64,000 nucleotides of DNA from Scedosporium boydii (GCA_002221725.1 NJFT01000026.1:186001-250000), one strand, 5' to 3'; positions 47,265 through 59,200 are shown, counted from the first letter of the stretch. The notes: generated by a model from the letters alone, not told the origin. Translations and numbers: made by a program.

Positions 47265-49949
47265 CTACGCACCCCTGCCTCTAGCAGCCTCCTCCAGCCC
47301 GGCCGTTACCTGAAGATACATACTCCGTGGCGTCATGTAACAAAAGTGCTTTGGCACGGGCCACTCTGAATGGGGAAGCCAGATATCCGCGCCACCTTCG
47401 AGCAGCGCGTCGACCACGTCCCGGTGTCCTAGGTGCATCGCTAGCTGCACGACCCGCCCGCACAAGAAACTAGTAGTCCCCCTCTTGTGCTCCGCCTCTT
47501 CCTGCCCGGTGGCGTGCCACTCCGGCACTGAACTGAACATGGAGTGATACGCAGTGTTGGGGTCCGCGCCGTGGCTCAGCAGCAGGCGAACCATGGCCAC
47601 ATCACCGTGTCTCGTTGCGCGGACGATGGGGGAGAGATTAAAAGTCGGTTCTGGGACCCATCCGAAGCTCTCGCAGTCGTGCCAGTTGTGGCAAGATGTC
47701 AACGGGGGCGGCAGGAGATGGTCTGCCGTCTCGAAGTCACAGGGGACGCCGCGGGAAAGAAGGGATGTGGTGGTGGGCATGTCCCTTTGCTCAACGGCCA
47801 GGCAGAGCGTCCGTAGTGCGAGAATGCGGCTCGTTTTGGGGGCAAGAATGTCCACGAGCTGTGTCCTCCGCTCTCTGGCCGCCCGGGTCAGAGCAGGGCC
47901 GTAAGTCTCGTCGAAGGTGTAGTTGGGATCAGCACCCCGGTCTAGGAGGAGAAGGACTAGATCGGCACGCCCAAGCTCCACTGTCCATTCTAGTGCTGTG
48001 ATTGGGACGCTGCACGATGGGGTTGTGGGCGAAATCGCGCGGATGGGCGTCTCGTTGACGAGGAGGATAGGAGACTTTAGGACGGTTGCTAGTACGTCGT
48101 CACTAGCGCAGCCATCGAGGATATGGGCGACTTCCTCTATACTTTGCTTCATCTGTAACGCCGCCTTAAGCCGTGCCATGATTGCCTTGGGCTCGTAGCC
48201 TTTACATTCAGAGTCTGCCTGAAGAGCTTTAGCAGCAGCCTGATCTGGGCTCAAAGGCACCTCCTGCATGGCCTTGGAGAGAACTGGGTTGAAGATATCG
48301 GACGAGCGTCGCGGCCGTCCTATGATACATTCGGGGTTGGGGCCATTAGCCCAGCGACCAAAATCGTACTCCTCGTACAGATATCCCCGGGACTCGCGAA
48401 CTTTTCTTGGCGGTGAAGCGGACTTACTAGGCGACCGAGAGGATGTCTTTTTGAAGATATTTCCGATATCATGTAATTGAAAAGGGCTTAGTTTAGAGTA
48501 TCCAGCGCTAGGATGTTGCCAATCGACACCTAGGAAGAAGTCATGTTTCTTGATCGCTGACACACCACCTACTCCTCCCAAGCGCTGGCTTGGATTCTTG
48601 TCCAGTAGGCATCGTAGGATATCTGCCGTGACGCCCTGGAGGTATGTGGGTATATTCAATTCCTCCATGAGGATCCTGCAATCTCTCTCAGCCGGATCTT
48701 GGTGATAGAAAGGGGGCAACCCGGTCAGGATCTCGTAGAGAAAGCCTCCCAATATCCACCAATCCGTGAGTTAAGACGGTACGTCACCACTCAGAACCTC
48801 AGGAGCAGTATATGTCAATTGGCTAAGGCAGCAACCCTGGTCGGTCGAGAATAGCCTTGGGGTGATAATACAGACATTACCAAACACATCTAAGAGCACA
48901 TTCTCAGAGCTAAGCAAGCCGACTATGCCGATGTCATGCAGGCTTTCCAGTACACACACAAGCTGCGCGGCGTATAGCCGAGCCTCCTCGTCAGTCACTC
49001 GGCAGCACTTCTAGATGCGGCCGAGGAGATGCCAGCAGCTTGAGATCGGGGTCAAGAGATGGAGGCGACTGGGGGATTTGTATACAAATCTGACTGGCAG
49101 AATCCAAGGGTTGTCAAGAGAGAACTTGGCTGATCCCTCTCGGTAGTCTTCTGTACATATGGTCGCCATGAGGTAGAAAATGTTGGTATCCTCCGTTTTA
49201 ACAAGCTCAAGGCCACCAAGATCACGACAGTCTCTGAGCCATTTCTGCTTGTAACTGTTCCCCATCATGATAGGGAGATGCGCTCGTGAGAATGTGACTG
49301 TCATGTCGATCTTGACTGCAGCGTCCTTGAAGGCACAGGACTCTATTTCCATTGTGCAGGGTTCCACAAAAGGCCCTAAGCTGATGGAACCAAGATCCAT
49401 CACCGCATCTTCCCCTGGCGACTGATTCGAGTCCATGTGGCGCTCGAGAAGAAGATGTAAAACAGCCTCACAAGGTTGCGCCATAAGAGATACATCAGAC
49501 TGAAGAATTGCTTCGGGTATGCCCCATGCCGAGCTCGTGCCAGACCCTATTATCGGCCATCTTCTGAGGTCGAATTCTGTGTGCGAACCGTCGTGTTCCA
49601 ATATGGCTCGAGCCTTCCATTGCCCCTGAACATTTGCGCTGAGATTATAGAGGTTGAGACGCAAAACGCCATATTCGACTTGGTCGGCGGATACAGACAG
49701 AGCTTGGACAGGATCATTGGCATCTGCTGCGGGAGCGGATGTTAGGGTATCTGGCCATTGACATGGAACGGGCGCGTTGCACTCCGCCTGTTCTGCTCTC
49801 TTGAGGGCTCCTGCGAGACTGAGTTGGGCGAACGGGGTGGCAACTTCTAAAATGTTCTGTCAGTACTTCTGGATGGCTATCAGGGCGTCACCGGTGGGCA
49901 ATAACACTCACTCACCTTCAGGCACCAATGGCTCCGGGACTACAGACAT
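47265..49949 (-). pseudogene. YPK/AGC-kinase-like ankyrin protein, interrupted by two in-frame stops
   Basis: Exon 1 49949-49916, intron 49915-49847, exon 2 49846-47265. One frame spans about 871 codons but has TAG at 49013-49011 (codon 290) and TAA at 48773-48771 (codon 370). Sequence on both sides aligns with one AGC kinase: before, a C2-like start and SRLHLLTPISSCWHLLGRI; between, DEEARLYAAQLVCVLESLH and LTYTAPEVLSGD; after, TDWWILGGFLYEILTGLPPF and DKNPSQRLGG. About three ankyrin repeats follow (GRADLVLLLLDRGADPN, GDVAMVRLLLSHGADPN, GHRDVVDALLEGGADI). Both stops fit C-to-T changes of glutamine codons. The catalytic loop reads IVGLLSSEN in place of HRDLKPEN, and DFG is replaced by TPR, so the ancestor was probably already a pseudokinase. 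Frame is otherwise intact. Divergent from the GH7 gene. Confidence 0.75.
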
Positions 49950-51874
49950 GGTGAGGGAATGCTTCGAGCTTCGAGCTTTTGTCGCTCTCAAATGTCCACC
50001 CTAGCCGACGATCCTTCAGCTAGATCTGGGTCAAAGTCTCTGGGCATGGATGGTATCTTATGTGGGAATGAGGGAGCGAGGAAGTAAGACTTGCAACTGA
50101 TTGTGGGGTTCACAAAGCCATAGGTTAATGTACTTTGTACGTAGTACTGGCAAACTAATACTTTGTACTTTGTACTGCAAAAAAGCTCGGGCCTCCAAGG
50201 GATGTCTGCTTTGAGGAACGAGGGGGGACGCCCGCGGGAAGTCCCCCTTGCTTCCTTCGGCGAAGAATGGGTATATAGAGGAAAGAGCCTAATTTGTACA
50301 CATAATCGCAAGGCCTCTGGCTGAGAATCGAGATCATTGGGAAGGCCCCACTCACAAGGTACAATCATCATGTCACTAACAGATCACTGGGAAAGTGCGA
50401 TGGTGTGTGGCTGGCTTCGTTCATATCACTACTGCCAGTTCTTTTCCCCCATGTCGAGCGGAATCTGTAAAGTAGCACTCAATATACAGAACAAAGCAGA
50501 CCCCGAGTGTTCACTTCCAAGGGTGCCGCTTATCCGTCTCCGCCAAGAGTCATTCGTAAAATCTCCTTCCGATGTACCGCGACGACGTTTAACTGGCTTG
50601 GCTAACTTGGCTTCTCGGTCAAGGAGAAGATTGGGTGTAGAGTCACTTGGCAAGTCTTGGGATGCTATCCTGTCCCTGGGGGGTTGTAATCGCGAATTAA
50701 TCGAAAGAGCCTCATGAGGCTCAAACTGGTCTTCTAAGTGTCAGCCCTATTTCAACTTCCTATATCCAGCCAACTTGTTTCATCGACCTCACCCCAATCT
50801 TCCACGCAGAATCCGGTCACTTTTCAAAGTTTTATACTCCTTTCTTCCCCCATTTGAACACGGCAGCAACACGGCTCCCCTCTCCACAGTCGACACAACG
50901 CCCCAGCTCGGCCATCTTGAAAGAGCTCCGCAAACAAATTCCCTCAAAAAGGCCCAGATCCTGCACGCAAAGGAACATGGGCCAAGTCTTTAGCCGAGAC
51001 CCATCATGGCTAGACGTGGATCAGAGGATCCACATCGCCACCAAGTTTATACAGCCTGCTCGAGCAAGTCCATCTGAGTTGTGGAGATGGGGACGGCTGG
51101 TGAGAATCTGGCCCTTTCTTGCCGCCTTGTACGCCCGCTTGGAGTGCCCACTCAACCCTATCCTGCAACGGCAGGACTCTGGGCCGCAATGAGTTGAACT
51201 TGCCAGGAAACACTTTACTTGGCTCGCCCTTGAGCTCGAAGGAGAAATTCCGTACCTTGCAAGCCCGTTCTTCTATGGCCCTTGAGGGCCCATCACTTGC
51301 AATTGCCCCGGCCGCCTGGCCCTCTTGCCCGCTGCTGCTATTTACAACTGGCCGAGTGATGCCACTGCAAAGCACACCTAGCCAGTGACAGTCGCCCATA
51401 TCACGAAGTGGGTACGCTTCTTCGGTCGACGGTACGGAAACCCCGTCAGCCGTATTCGAAAACTGGGGACTTAGTGTGGCGGAATGATTGAGTGGTGCCT
51501 CTCTCACTCTTCTTCAACTATTGTGAGCTCTGGCTAGCAATTCAGGCTACCTTCAACTCGGATATATTCAAAGACGCTATTCAATTCGGCCGCTCAAGAC
51601 CGGACCACATATCGACCGCTGCAAGGAGTTCTTTATGTCAACTTTCTGTCCAGTCCAGCTCGGATTTTCTTTTTCCGACCAAACTACACAATCAGGGAGT
51701 GCCACACTTTCACCCAGGAGGATATCCAATTACAGCCAGCTCTACGTCCCCAGAGTTCGTGCAGATTTGTTGGAATAGATTCTCTGCGGCTCTAAATTGA
51801 GATACAAACAAGTCATGTGAGGGAGGTATTTTGACAACCCCCTCCGAACCAGAGCCTTTCACTGCCCTTTCACT

Positions 51875-51880
51875 CCCCGC
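51875..51880 (-). promoter_or_regulatory. Candidate CreA site (SYGGRG)
   Basis: CCCCGC on the + strand reads GCGGGG on the minus strand, which fits the CreA/Cre1 consensus, 474 bp upstream of the GH7 start. Such six-base sites are common by chance. Confidence 0.25.
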
Positions 51881-52116
51881 TGCCACTTAAGAGAATTCTC
51901 CACAAGCTCATTCGAAAAGGCCATGCTCTACTGGATCAGGCACGCGGAAATAATGTCGTCCAATGGACACTAAGTGAGAGCGGGTCGCACTTATCAGGCT
52001 CAATTCATTTACTCGAACGGCACCACATTGTTCGCCGCATCGTGATGTCTCGACTTATATCACTACGGCGGCTTAAGGCCCATCATACCGTTCCGGAAGA
52101 CGCTGCCGTTGCTATA

Positions 52117-52124
52117 CCCCGGAG
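52117..52124. promoter_or_regulatory. Candidate overlapping CreA sites
   Basis: CCCCGGAG contains CCGGAG (SYGGRG) on the + strand and CCGGGG on the minus strand, overlapping, about 230 bp upstream of the GH7 start. CreA tends to act through paired sites, which makes this better than a lone match, but it is still a short motif. Confidence 0.35.
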
Positions 52125-52209
52125 CCTCTCATTTCGGATACCACGTGTAGAAGACGGAAAAGAAGACGAGATAGATTGCTCAGACTCAAGATGTCTGCTA
52201 GGGATGTAG

Positions 52210-52215
52210 TATAAA
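52210..52215 (+). promoter_or_regulatory. TATA box of GH7 gene
   Basis: TATAAA (within GTATAAAGAG), 138 bp upstream of the ATG, followed by a pyrimidine-rich leader. Strongly induced secreted-enzyme genes often have such a box at this distance. Confidence 0.55.
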
Positions 52216-52353
52216 GAGTTTATGTCAACTCACTCCGTTCCATCATTCCAGATCCTCACTTTCATCATCATCCACTTTCCGGCCTTCTCCATCTTTTCCT
52301 TCCTGCACCGACCTCACCTCCTTAACAGTTAGTGACGCCCTTGAACCTTCAAT

Positions 52354-53945
52354 ATGCGTCGCGCCGCCGTTCTCTCCGCCCTCCTTGCGGCTGTCACAGC
52401 CCAGCAAATCGGTACGGAGACTGCAGAGACCCACCCTAAGATGTCTTGGTCAAAGTGCTCTTCCGGAGGTAGCTGTACCAAGGTCAACGGTGAGCTGGTA
52501 CTCGATGCCAATTGGCGGTGGCTCCATGAGGTCGATGGGTACGAGAATTGCTATGACGGTAACATCTGGACCGACAAGTGCAGCAGCCCTGAGGAATGCG
52601 GTACTAAGTGCGCTGTGGATGGTGCTGATTATACCGGAACTGTAAGTGTCTACTATCGATGTTTTTTACCATCGGGATGATAGTTTGCGGCGGTTAACAC
52701 CTCGATTGTAGTACGGTGCTTCCGCGAGCGGTGACGCCCTTACCCTCAAATTCGTCACTAAGCACGAGTACGGTGCCAATGTTGGCTCGCGTCTCTATCT
52801 CATGGAGAACACCGACAGGTATCAGATGTTCACTCTTCTCGGCAATGAGTTTACCTTTGATGTCGATATGTCTAAGCTCGGATGTGGTCTAAACGGGGCC
52901 CTTTACTTTGTCTCTGTAAGTTTTCTATCCTAAGTTCCCGGCATGGATATCTCTGTGTTAGTGAGGTTTCATAAATTCTAATGCCTCCCACCCGCAGATG
53001 GATGCCGACGGTGGCAAAGCCAAGTACTCCAGCAACAAGGCGGGCGCCAAGTATGGAACCGGTTACTGCGACGCCCAATGCCCCCGTGATCTCAAGTTTA
53101 TCAACGGCAAGGGCAATATCAATGGCTGGAACCCATCCGACAACGACCAGAACGCCGGCGTCGGCGAGATGGGATCGTGCTGTTCCGAGATGGACATCTG
53201 GGAGGCTAACTCCATCTCCACGGCCTACACGCCGCACCCGTGCACGACCGTCGGCCAGCACATGTGTACCGGCGATTCCTGCGGTGGAACGTACTCCGAC
53301 GACCGCTACGGTGGTACCTGCGATCCTGATGGTTGCGATTTCAACTCGTACCGTCAAGGTGATCGCGAATTCTACGGCCCTGGTATGACCGTCGATACGA
53401 ACAAGGTCTTCACCGTCGTGACGCAGTTCATCGAGGAGGGCGGCCAGCTCTCGGCCATCCGCCGGTTCTACGTTCAGGGCGGCAAAGTCATTCCCAACAG
53501 CGAGTCCCTCATCCAAGGGAACCCCGGAAACGAGATCAACGAGGAGTTCTGCAAGTCGCAAAAGGTGGCGTTTGGCGACGAGGACATTTTCAACCAGAAG
53601 GGCGGTCTTGGGCAGTTCACGGAGGCCGTCGCCGGAGAGATGGTCCTCGTCATGTCGCTCTGGGACGACCATTATGCTAATATGTTGTGGCTTGATTCTA
53701 CCTTCCCGACCGATGCTTCTCCTGATAGCCCTGGTAAGGGCCGTGGGTCTTGCCCTACTAGCTCTGGTGTTCCCGAGGAGGTTGAGGAGGCCCAGGGCAA
53801 TGACCAGGTTATCTTCTCGTACGTTTCTCTGTTTCTTTTATCCCCGAAAATATCTATTCCCTGTGCGGTAGAGTAGATTTGACTAACAAAGTGGTACAGA
53901 AACATCAAGTTCGGTCCCATCGGCTCGACTTTCGATCAGCCATAA
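52354..53945 (+). CDS. cbh1: GH7 cellobiohydrolase, secreted, no CBM1
   Basis: Secreted exo-cellulase releasing cellobiose from reducing ends of cellulose. Four exons: 52354-52641, 52712-52915, 52998-53818, 53900-53945, 452 residues. Signal peptide [16 protein letters not shown], with the mature protein probably starting [11 protein letters not shown]7 blocks: [35 protein letters not shown], and the catalytic motif EMDIWEANS, with nucleophile Glu228, Asp230 and acid/base Glu233 in this numbering. Long loops such as [19 protein letters not shown] and abundant cysteines fit a cellobiohydrolase rather than an endoglucanase. The protein stops after STFDQP, with no linker or CBM1. The promoter has a TATA box and candidate CreA sites. 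It is convergent with the EngB-type gene. Confidence 0.96.
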
Positions 53946-54458
53946 AGTGCTAGATATTGAAACTAGGGGATATAGTAAGACGAGATCAGACTGCGATTGG
54001 GGATATTGTACATGATGCTCATGGCTCATCGGGATAGACGGCATTACTCTCTGCATGGAACCTCTCTCTGTTTTCATTTCAATAGAATTCCTAGAAAAGA
54101 TTATCCTCAGAGCCTTTTTTTACTGATATACATCTTCATTCCTCTCACCCATAATGCAAGGTCCCAATTCAGATACCGGGCAGTGAGAGGTACGAGATGC
54201 CCTTGCCTACCCGAGGTCTACCTATTTAGATCCAGAACGATTTCATTCTAACACTTGAAGACAAGTATGCAATTTTGGCGGGGTGGCAGTTGCTGGCCGT
54301 TCTTTTCTTCCCTGTTGCGTCTAGATGCTAGAGTATATAGTACAGTGATATGAGAACAACATCTATGATATGGTACATGGAGCACCTTGTACAGACAAGG
54401 CGCAAATTGGTGGTACATGTCGTGGATTCCTCTTCGATACCGCGGTTGGAATTCGCGC
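53946..54458. other. Convergent spacer GH7/EngB-type gene
   Basis: Both 3' UTRs; no other feature seen. Confidence 0.5.
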
Positions 54459-55538
54459 TTAGCTCGCGCCCTTCACCGGAATAGAATCCCAAGATATCGT
54501 CTTCCCGACCCACGGTTCCGGAGCCGGCTCCTCCTTCTTCTTTTCCGCCTCTTCGCCCAAAAGTCCAGCCAGCTTCAGCACAGCAATCCTCGCACCACCC
54601 ATCCCCGCCTCTTCTCTCGTAGGGGTCTTTTTCAACTTCCCCCTCTTAACGAACCCACCGTCAGCCATGCCCGCCGCTGTGACACAAAAATCTGGAGTCC
54701 AGTCCCCCTTGGGCCAGCTCTTCCTCGGCGGCTCCTCAAGCAACTCCCTCACCTGCTCGCACCTCTCCACACATGTCTTCAACCATTTGTCCTCCCCGCA
54801 CCTATCGGCCCTCGTCAAAAAGATCGCCGTCTTCTTCCCGTGATGCGCAAGGAACTCTAACACCTCGACGTCCCATTTCGTAAGCGGAATATCGCTCCTC
54901 AAGAGCAAAACCACGCCTTTCAGCATCGTCCGCCTCTCGAGGTACTCCTCGATCTGCTTGCCCCATTCTTTGACGCTGTTGAATCCGTAACCCGGCGTAT
55001 CCATGAGCACGAGACTCCGTAATAAATCCATCTTATTCGTTGTCTTGGCATTCTTATTCTTAATGACCTTCCGCTTAACGATGGGTCCTGTGGCGTAGGC
55101 ATTCATCTCCCGCGTGCTCCCCGGGCGAGAACTACTCCTCGCGAGGTTCATACCCAACAAGGCATTGATAAACGTAGATTTTCCCGCGTTCGAGCAGCCC
55201 AGGACGCATATTTCGGGGACGTAGTAGTTGACTTGGTGGCTGCGCCAGTCCACGGCGGAGTATATGAAGTTCGGCTTCTGCTTGAGGAAGAAGTCGGAAG
55301 CGGTTCGCAGATCTGCGGGGGCAGCGTCGAAGGTGGGCGTCGGAAGGGCGAAGGGATTGGGGGGTGGCGCGAGGTTGATGCTTGGCGAGGCCCAGAGGCC
55401 GAGGAGGGATTCACGCGCTGGAGGCGGCGCTGTTGAGTAGCTGCGTGTGTGACACGGTGGTGAGAGGAGGCGCGTTATGAGGAGGGAGCAGAGAGAGTGT
55501 GGGATCGCGAGGAGGTCGCGCGGCTGTCGGAGAGACAT
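54459..55538 (-). CDS. mrx8: EngB/YihA-type mitochondrial GTPase (Mrx8-like)
   Basis: Homologue of bacterial EngB/YsxC and yeast Mrx8, GTPases linked to large ribosomal subunit assembly; here probably in mitochondria. Single exon, 359 residues. The N-terminus is Arg/Ser/Leu-rich without acidic residues (MSLRQPRDLLAIPHSLCSLL), as expected of a mitochondrial presequence. G motifs: P-loop GCSNAGKST, G2 region RPGSTREMN, G3 DTPG in LVLMDTPGYGFN, and G4 as TRAD in place of the usual TKAD. The EngB block VVLLLRSDIPLTKWDVEVLEFL follows. The C-terminal extension beyond the G domain is Lys/Glu/Pro-rich. A tRNA gene lies upstream on the other strand. Family firm; symbol by homology to yeast. Confidence 0.92.
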   Translation of the reverse strand: MSLRQPRDLLAIPHSLCSLLITRLLSPPCHTRSYSTAPPPARESLLGLWASPSINLAPPPNPFALPTPTFDAAPADLRTASDFFLKQKPNFIYSAVDWRSHQVNYYVPEICVLGCSNAGKSTFINALLGMNLARSSSRPGSTREMNAYATGPIVKRKVIKNKNAKTTNKMDLLRSLVLMDTPGYGFNSVKEWGKQIEEYLERRTMLKGVVLLLRSDIPLTKWDVEVLEFLAHHGKKTAIFLTRADRCGEDKWLKTCVERCEQVRELLEEPPRKSWPKGDWTPDFCVTAAGMADGGFVKRGKLKKTPTREEAGMGGARIAVLKLAGLLGEEAEKKKEEPAPEPWVGKTISWDSIPVKGAS

Positions 55539-55777
55539 TTTGTTGGTGTTGAGCTATCTGTGAGGCATAGTTGGAGTTGAGCAAGACTGATTTCGAGAGG
55601 TCTGAGGAAGCGGATTTCGCGAGCTTGGAGAAAAGTTGATGCTGGTGAGGCACAGTGTGAAGATTCTCTTCTCACACCTCTCGATTAGAACACGCGGGAA
55701 GAATCTCGGCAAATCGGAGGAGGGAATACCTCCTTATTGCCGAATATGACCCAACCCATTCATCAAATCACAAGAGA

Positions 55778-55859
55778 TCTTCCTTGGTCTAGTGGTCAGG
55801 ATACCTGCTTGTCATAGAACAATTCGCAGGTGGCCGGGGTTCGATTCCCCGAGGGAGAG
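55778..55859 (+). tRNA. tRNA-Asp (GTC) with a 10-nt intron
   Basis: Acceptor stem TCTTCCT / AGGGAGA (one G-T pair), discriminator G as expected for Asp. D arm GTC-TAGTGGTCAG-GAT. Anticodon stem CCTGC / GCAGG, with anticodon GTC at 55811-55813. The loop has ten extra bases (55815-55824, TAGAACAATT) one base 3' of the anticodon, the canonical tRNA intron site. T arm CGGGG-TTCGATT-CCCCG. A pol III stop follows at once. Confidence 0.92.
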
Positions 55860-55862
55860 TTC

Positions 55863-55868
55863 TTTTTT
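55863..55868 (+). terminator. RNA polymerase III terminator of tRNA-Asp
   Basis: Run of six T residues starting four bases after the tRNA 3' end. Confidence 0.8.
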
Positions 55869-56225
55869 GGTATTTTTGTCTCATTTGCCTACCAGTTTTA
55901 TCCTATATTTTTGTCACCCTCGTCTTGTGGATCACTACCGACATTACCACCCCGCCCTTAGGAGATGATTCTTCTCGTGTCTTCGTCTACAATTTTGCTG
56001 TGCTGTCGGGTGGTAATGGCTACCTGCGGCATGTCCCCGCACTCCGACAATGTCACGTCCAAGTGAAGCGGTCAACCCGATTTCATAAAAAGCAACTGCT
56101 CGTAGAAACGATCTATTCCTGCAGATATATACTGAAGAAAGGAAAGATGGCTACTTGGATGTCAATTGAATATTCCAAACTTTTAATAGATGGCTTCCAC
56201 ACATTAACCCCCCAACAATCTCCAC
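55869..56225. other. Spacer tRNA-Asp to met10
   Basis: 3' flank of met10 (minus strand). A 119-codon + frame here has no recognisable feature and is probably spurious. Confidence 0.5.
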
Positions 56226-59200
56226 TTAGTACACCTCGAGGACATATCGTCCCTCCTCCTTCAACTTCTCAATCTCCTTCCTAGAATCAACCTTGCGACC
56301 CCTCACCTTCGCTTCCTCACGAATAGCCTCCTCCAAAACCTCCGTCACATCAGGCACGGGCCAGGTAGGACCGCAGAGGTAGAAAGATCCGCTCTCGGTG
56401 ATGTAAGCCTTGACGATATCCCGCATGGTCTGACGCATGCGATCCTGAATATAAATCTTCTGCGGCTGGTCTCGCGAGAAAGCCGCGCCAAGCAGCGTGA
56501 TGACGCCCGCGTCGAGGTACGCCTCCCACTCCTCTCCGTAGAGGTACTCCTCGCGCTGGTGACGCGAACCGAGGTACAAGAGGATGGAGCCGATCTCCTT
56601 GCCCTGCGCCTTTTGCATGGCGCGGTACTGCACGAAGGCGCGGAAGGGAGCAAGACCGGTACCGAGACCCGCCATGATGAGGGGCGCGGTGTCGTCCGTG
56701 GGGAGCTTCATGACCGAAGGCTTCACGGACACGGTGACCTTGGCACCTGGTCGGAGGCGATGGAGGTAACGGGTGGCCTGGCCGAGGCGCTTGCGACCCT
56801 GGGGATCGACCCAGTCGACGACGACGATCATGAGGGTGACGCTGTTAGGAGTGACGGCCTGCGCCGATGCAATAGAGTACTCGCGCCTCTGAAGAGGGGC
56901 GACGATGCTGATGAGATCGTGGAAACTAGGATGAGCGGACTTGAACTCCTTGAGGATGTCGACGTAGGTGACGGTATCGGTCTCGGAGCGTGCCTTGAAC
57001 TCCTCGGCACCCTCCTTGCCTCCGAGAGCAGCAAGCTTGGCCTTCTCGGTCTCGTCAGTGGCGAACTCCGCGAGCGCCTCGTAGAAGCGCTTGGGCACCT
57101 TTCCGAGAATGTCGACGTTCTGGATGAGAGACTGGTACACGGTGCGGGTCTCGTAGACGGTGGGATCCTCGCGGCTGGGCACCTGGACGAGCTCGTCGGG
57201 GTTGAGGCCGTAGAAGTTGATGAAGTCTTCGACGTCCTCCTTGTCGTTCTCGGCGTGGATGCCCAGAGCCTCTCCGATCTTGTAGGTAACGGCCGAATCG
57301 CCGAGATCGAACTCGATGTGGAAGATGTTTCGGTCGTAGGCGGAGGGGGTAAGACGGCGGTTCTCCTTGACAGTGACGGTCGAAGTCTTGACGGGAAGAT
57401 CGGGTCGCAGGCTGATCTTGGTGTCGTAGGCCTCCTTGAAGACGAAGCCCTTGGCAGCGGCCTGCCAGTCGTTCAGGGCAGGCTCTTCCGCCGGCTCCTC
57501 CTTCTCGAAAGCAACAAAGCTGAACGGCTTGGCGGCCTCAAGGAGGCGGGGCGCTGCGGTGCCATCCGGAACCTCACTCCAGGCCTCGGCAACCTCGATC
57601 TTACGGAGAGCAGCGTTCACGGTGCTAACCCAGTCTTGGAGAGAAGCCTGGCTACCCTCGGCGGCGATGAGCTTAGCGATCTCCTCGGGAGAGATATCTG
57701 GACGAGCGACCTTGATGAAGGCAAGCTCGAGGAGAAGCCTGCTGCCCACGGCGTCGTTCTCGAGTTCAGGAGCAAGGGCCGTGTCAAGAGCATACAGATC
57801 GATGTTCTTGTCGTGGACTTCCTTGCGGAAGTGAACGGGGAGGCGCTTCTCAGCATCTTCCTCCTTGAAGTTGGCGAGCTTAATGATGATGTTTCCATCC
57901 TGCTTCACGCTCTTCGAAATAGCGAGATCCTTGAGGAGCTTCTCATCTCCGATGACGGTGACGTCAGCCTCGGTTACCTGGTAGGGAGCCTCAATGGTCT
58001 TCTTAGAGCTGCGGATGTCCGTGCGCACAACTCCTCCCTGGACAAGACTGTCGTAAGTCTCGTGGACATAGATGTTATCAGTCGACTCCCGGGAGAAGAC
58101 ATTGGCAAGAACAGTGGGGGTGCTGATGACAGCGGAGTCATCAAGGTCCCAGAAGGTATACTGGTGGGCCTGGAGAGAGGGTATGACGTCGTCTTCAACA
58201 GAGATATCGGTGGTCTTACGAACGACCTCGGTGAAGAAGGCGGGGGTAAGGAGCGTGGAAGCCGAGTACTTGAACTCTGTCACCTTGGGCTCGGCAGCGA
58301 ACTTTCCGGAGAAAGTGACGGCCGCGAGAACGTCACCGTAAAGCGACGACTGGACGGCGACATCGTTCACAGCGAAATCAGAGGCAACCTGTCCCACCAC
58401 AACAATGTTCTTGGTGGACTCGGGAAGGACCTTGAGGAACTCCTCCTCGACGAACGGGCGGTAGACCCGGACCTTGACAACGCCGATCCTGGCACCGCTG
58501 CTGGCCAGGCTACAGACGATCTGAGTGGCCAACTGCGCCTCGGTGCTGCCGAAGACGACAAGGACCTGCTCGGCATCCTTGTGTCCCGTGTACTCGAAGA
58601 GGTCGTAAGCAGTACCGAGCTCATCGTTGAACTTGTGGAAGAGCTCAACAACCTTGCCAGAGATGTCGAGCCTCTTGTTGAGAGACGCAACTTCCTTCGA
58701 GATCTTAGAGTAAACGTCCGCAATGCCGCTCTCGCTCAAGGCATCCACCACACGGAGAGTCTCGCGGGGCAGGCGAACACCATCATATACATGAAGGGTA
58801 GGGACAAGGCTTGCAAGCAAGGTGGCTAAAATGGAAATGTGCTGAGTCTCATACGCGGAGAAGCTGGACACAATACCGAGGCCAAGGTCCTCAGCAATCC
58901 TGAGGGCGCTGTCATACTCGGTGGTGAGGCCATTATTCGCGGAGAAGTCGGCCGCCGCGACGTGCGCAACAAGGGGGCTAGAGACTCCATAGAGCAGAGA
59001 GACCTGGTCAAGAGCTCCGCGAAGGTGGCGGAGGCTTCCGGAGGTAGCCAGGAGAGTCTGGGGGATGTGGCGCTTGCTCAAGTCGAAGTCGGGAGAGAAG
59101 ATGTAGCCGAGAGCAAAGGCGCCGGCACCGGTCCTGGTCTGGAGGGGAAGTACGGTGGTGGAGTAGCCGTGGATGTTCTTCTCCTCCTTCGAGGCCCAGT

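Larger units (their letters stand above)
49950..52209. other. Spacer between pseudokinase and GH7 gene
   Basis: Gene-free spacer upstream of both divergent genes. It has a cluster of TACTTTGTAC / GTACGTAGTAC words at 50131-50178, related to the dispersed motif seen further left. Short open frames only. Confidence 0.5.

Noticed and set aside
49011..49085. A 75-nt in-phase intron ending at the first stop (TAG) of the ankyrin pseudokinase
   Set aside because: It would delete residues (SRLHLLTPISSCWHLLGRI) that align with the conserved kinase hinge, so the segment is coding and the stop is a true interruption.
56559..58829. 756-codon + strand open frame
   Set aside because: Exactly antisense to met10 in its codon-biased part; composition is Gly/Leu/Asp/Glu-rich with no family match. 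It is a shadow of the real gene.
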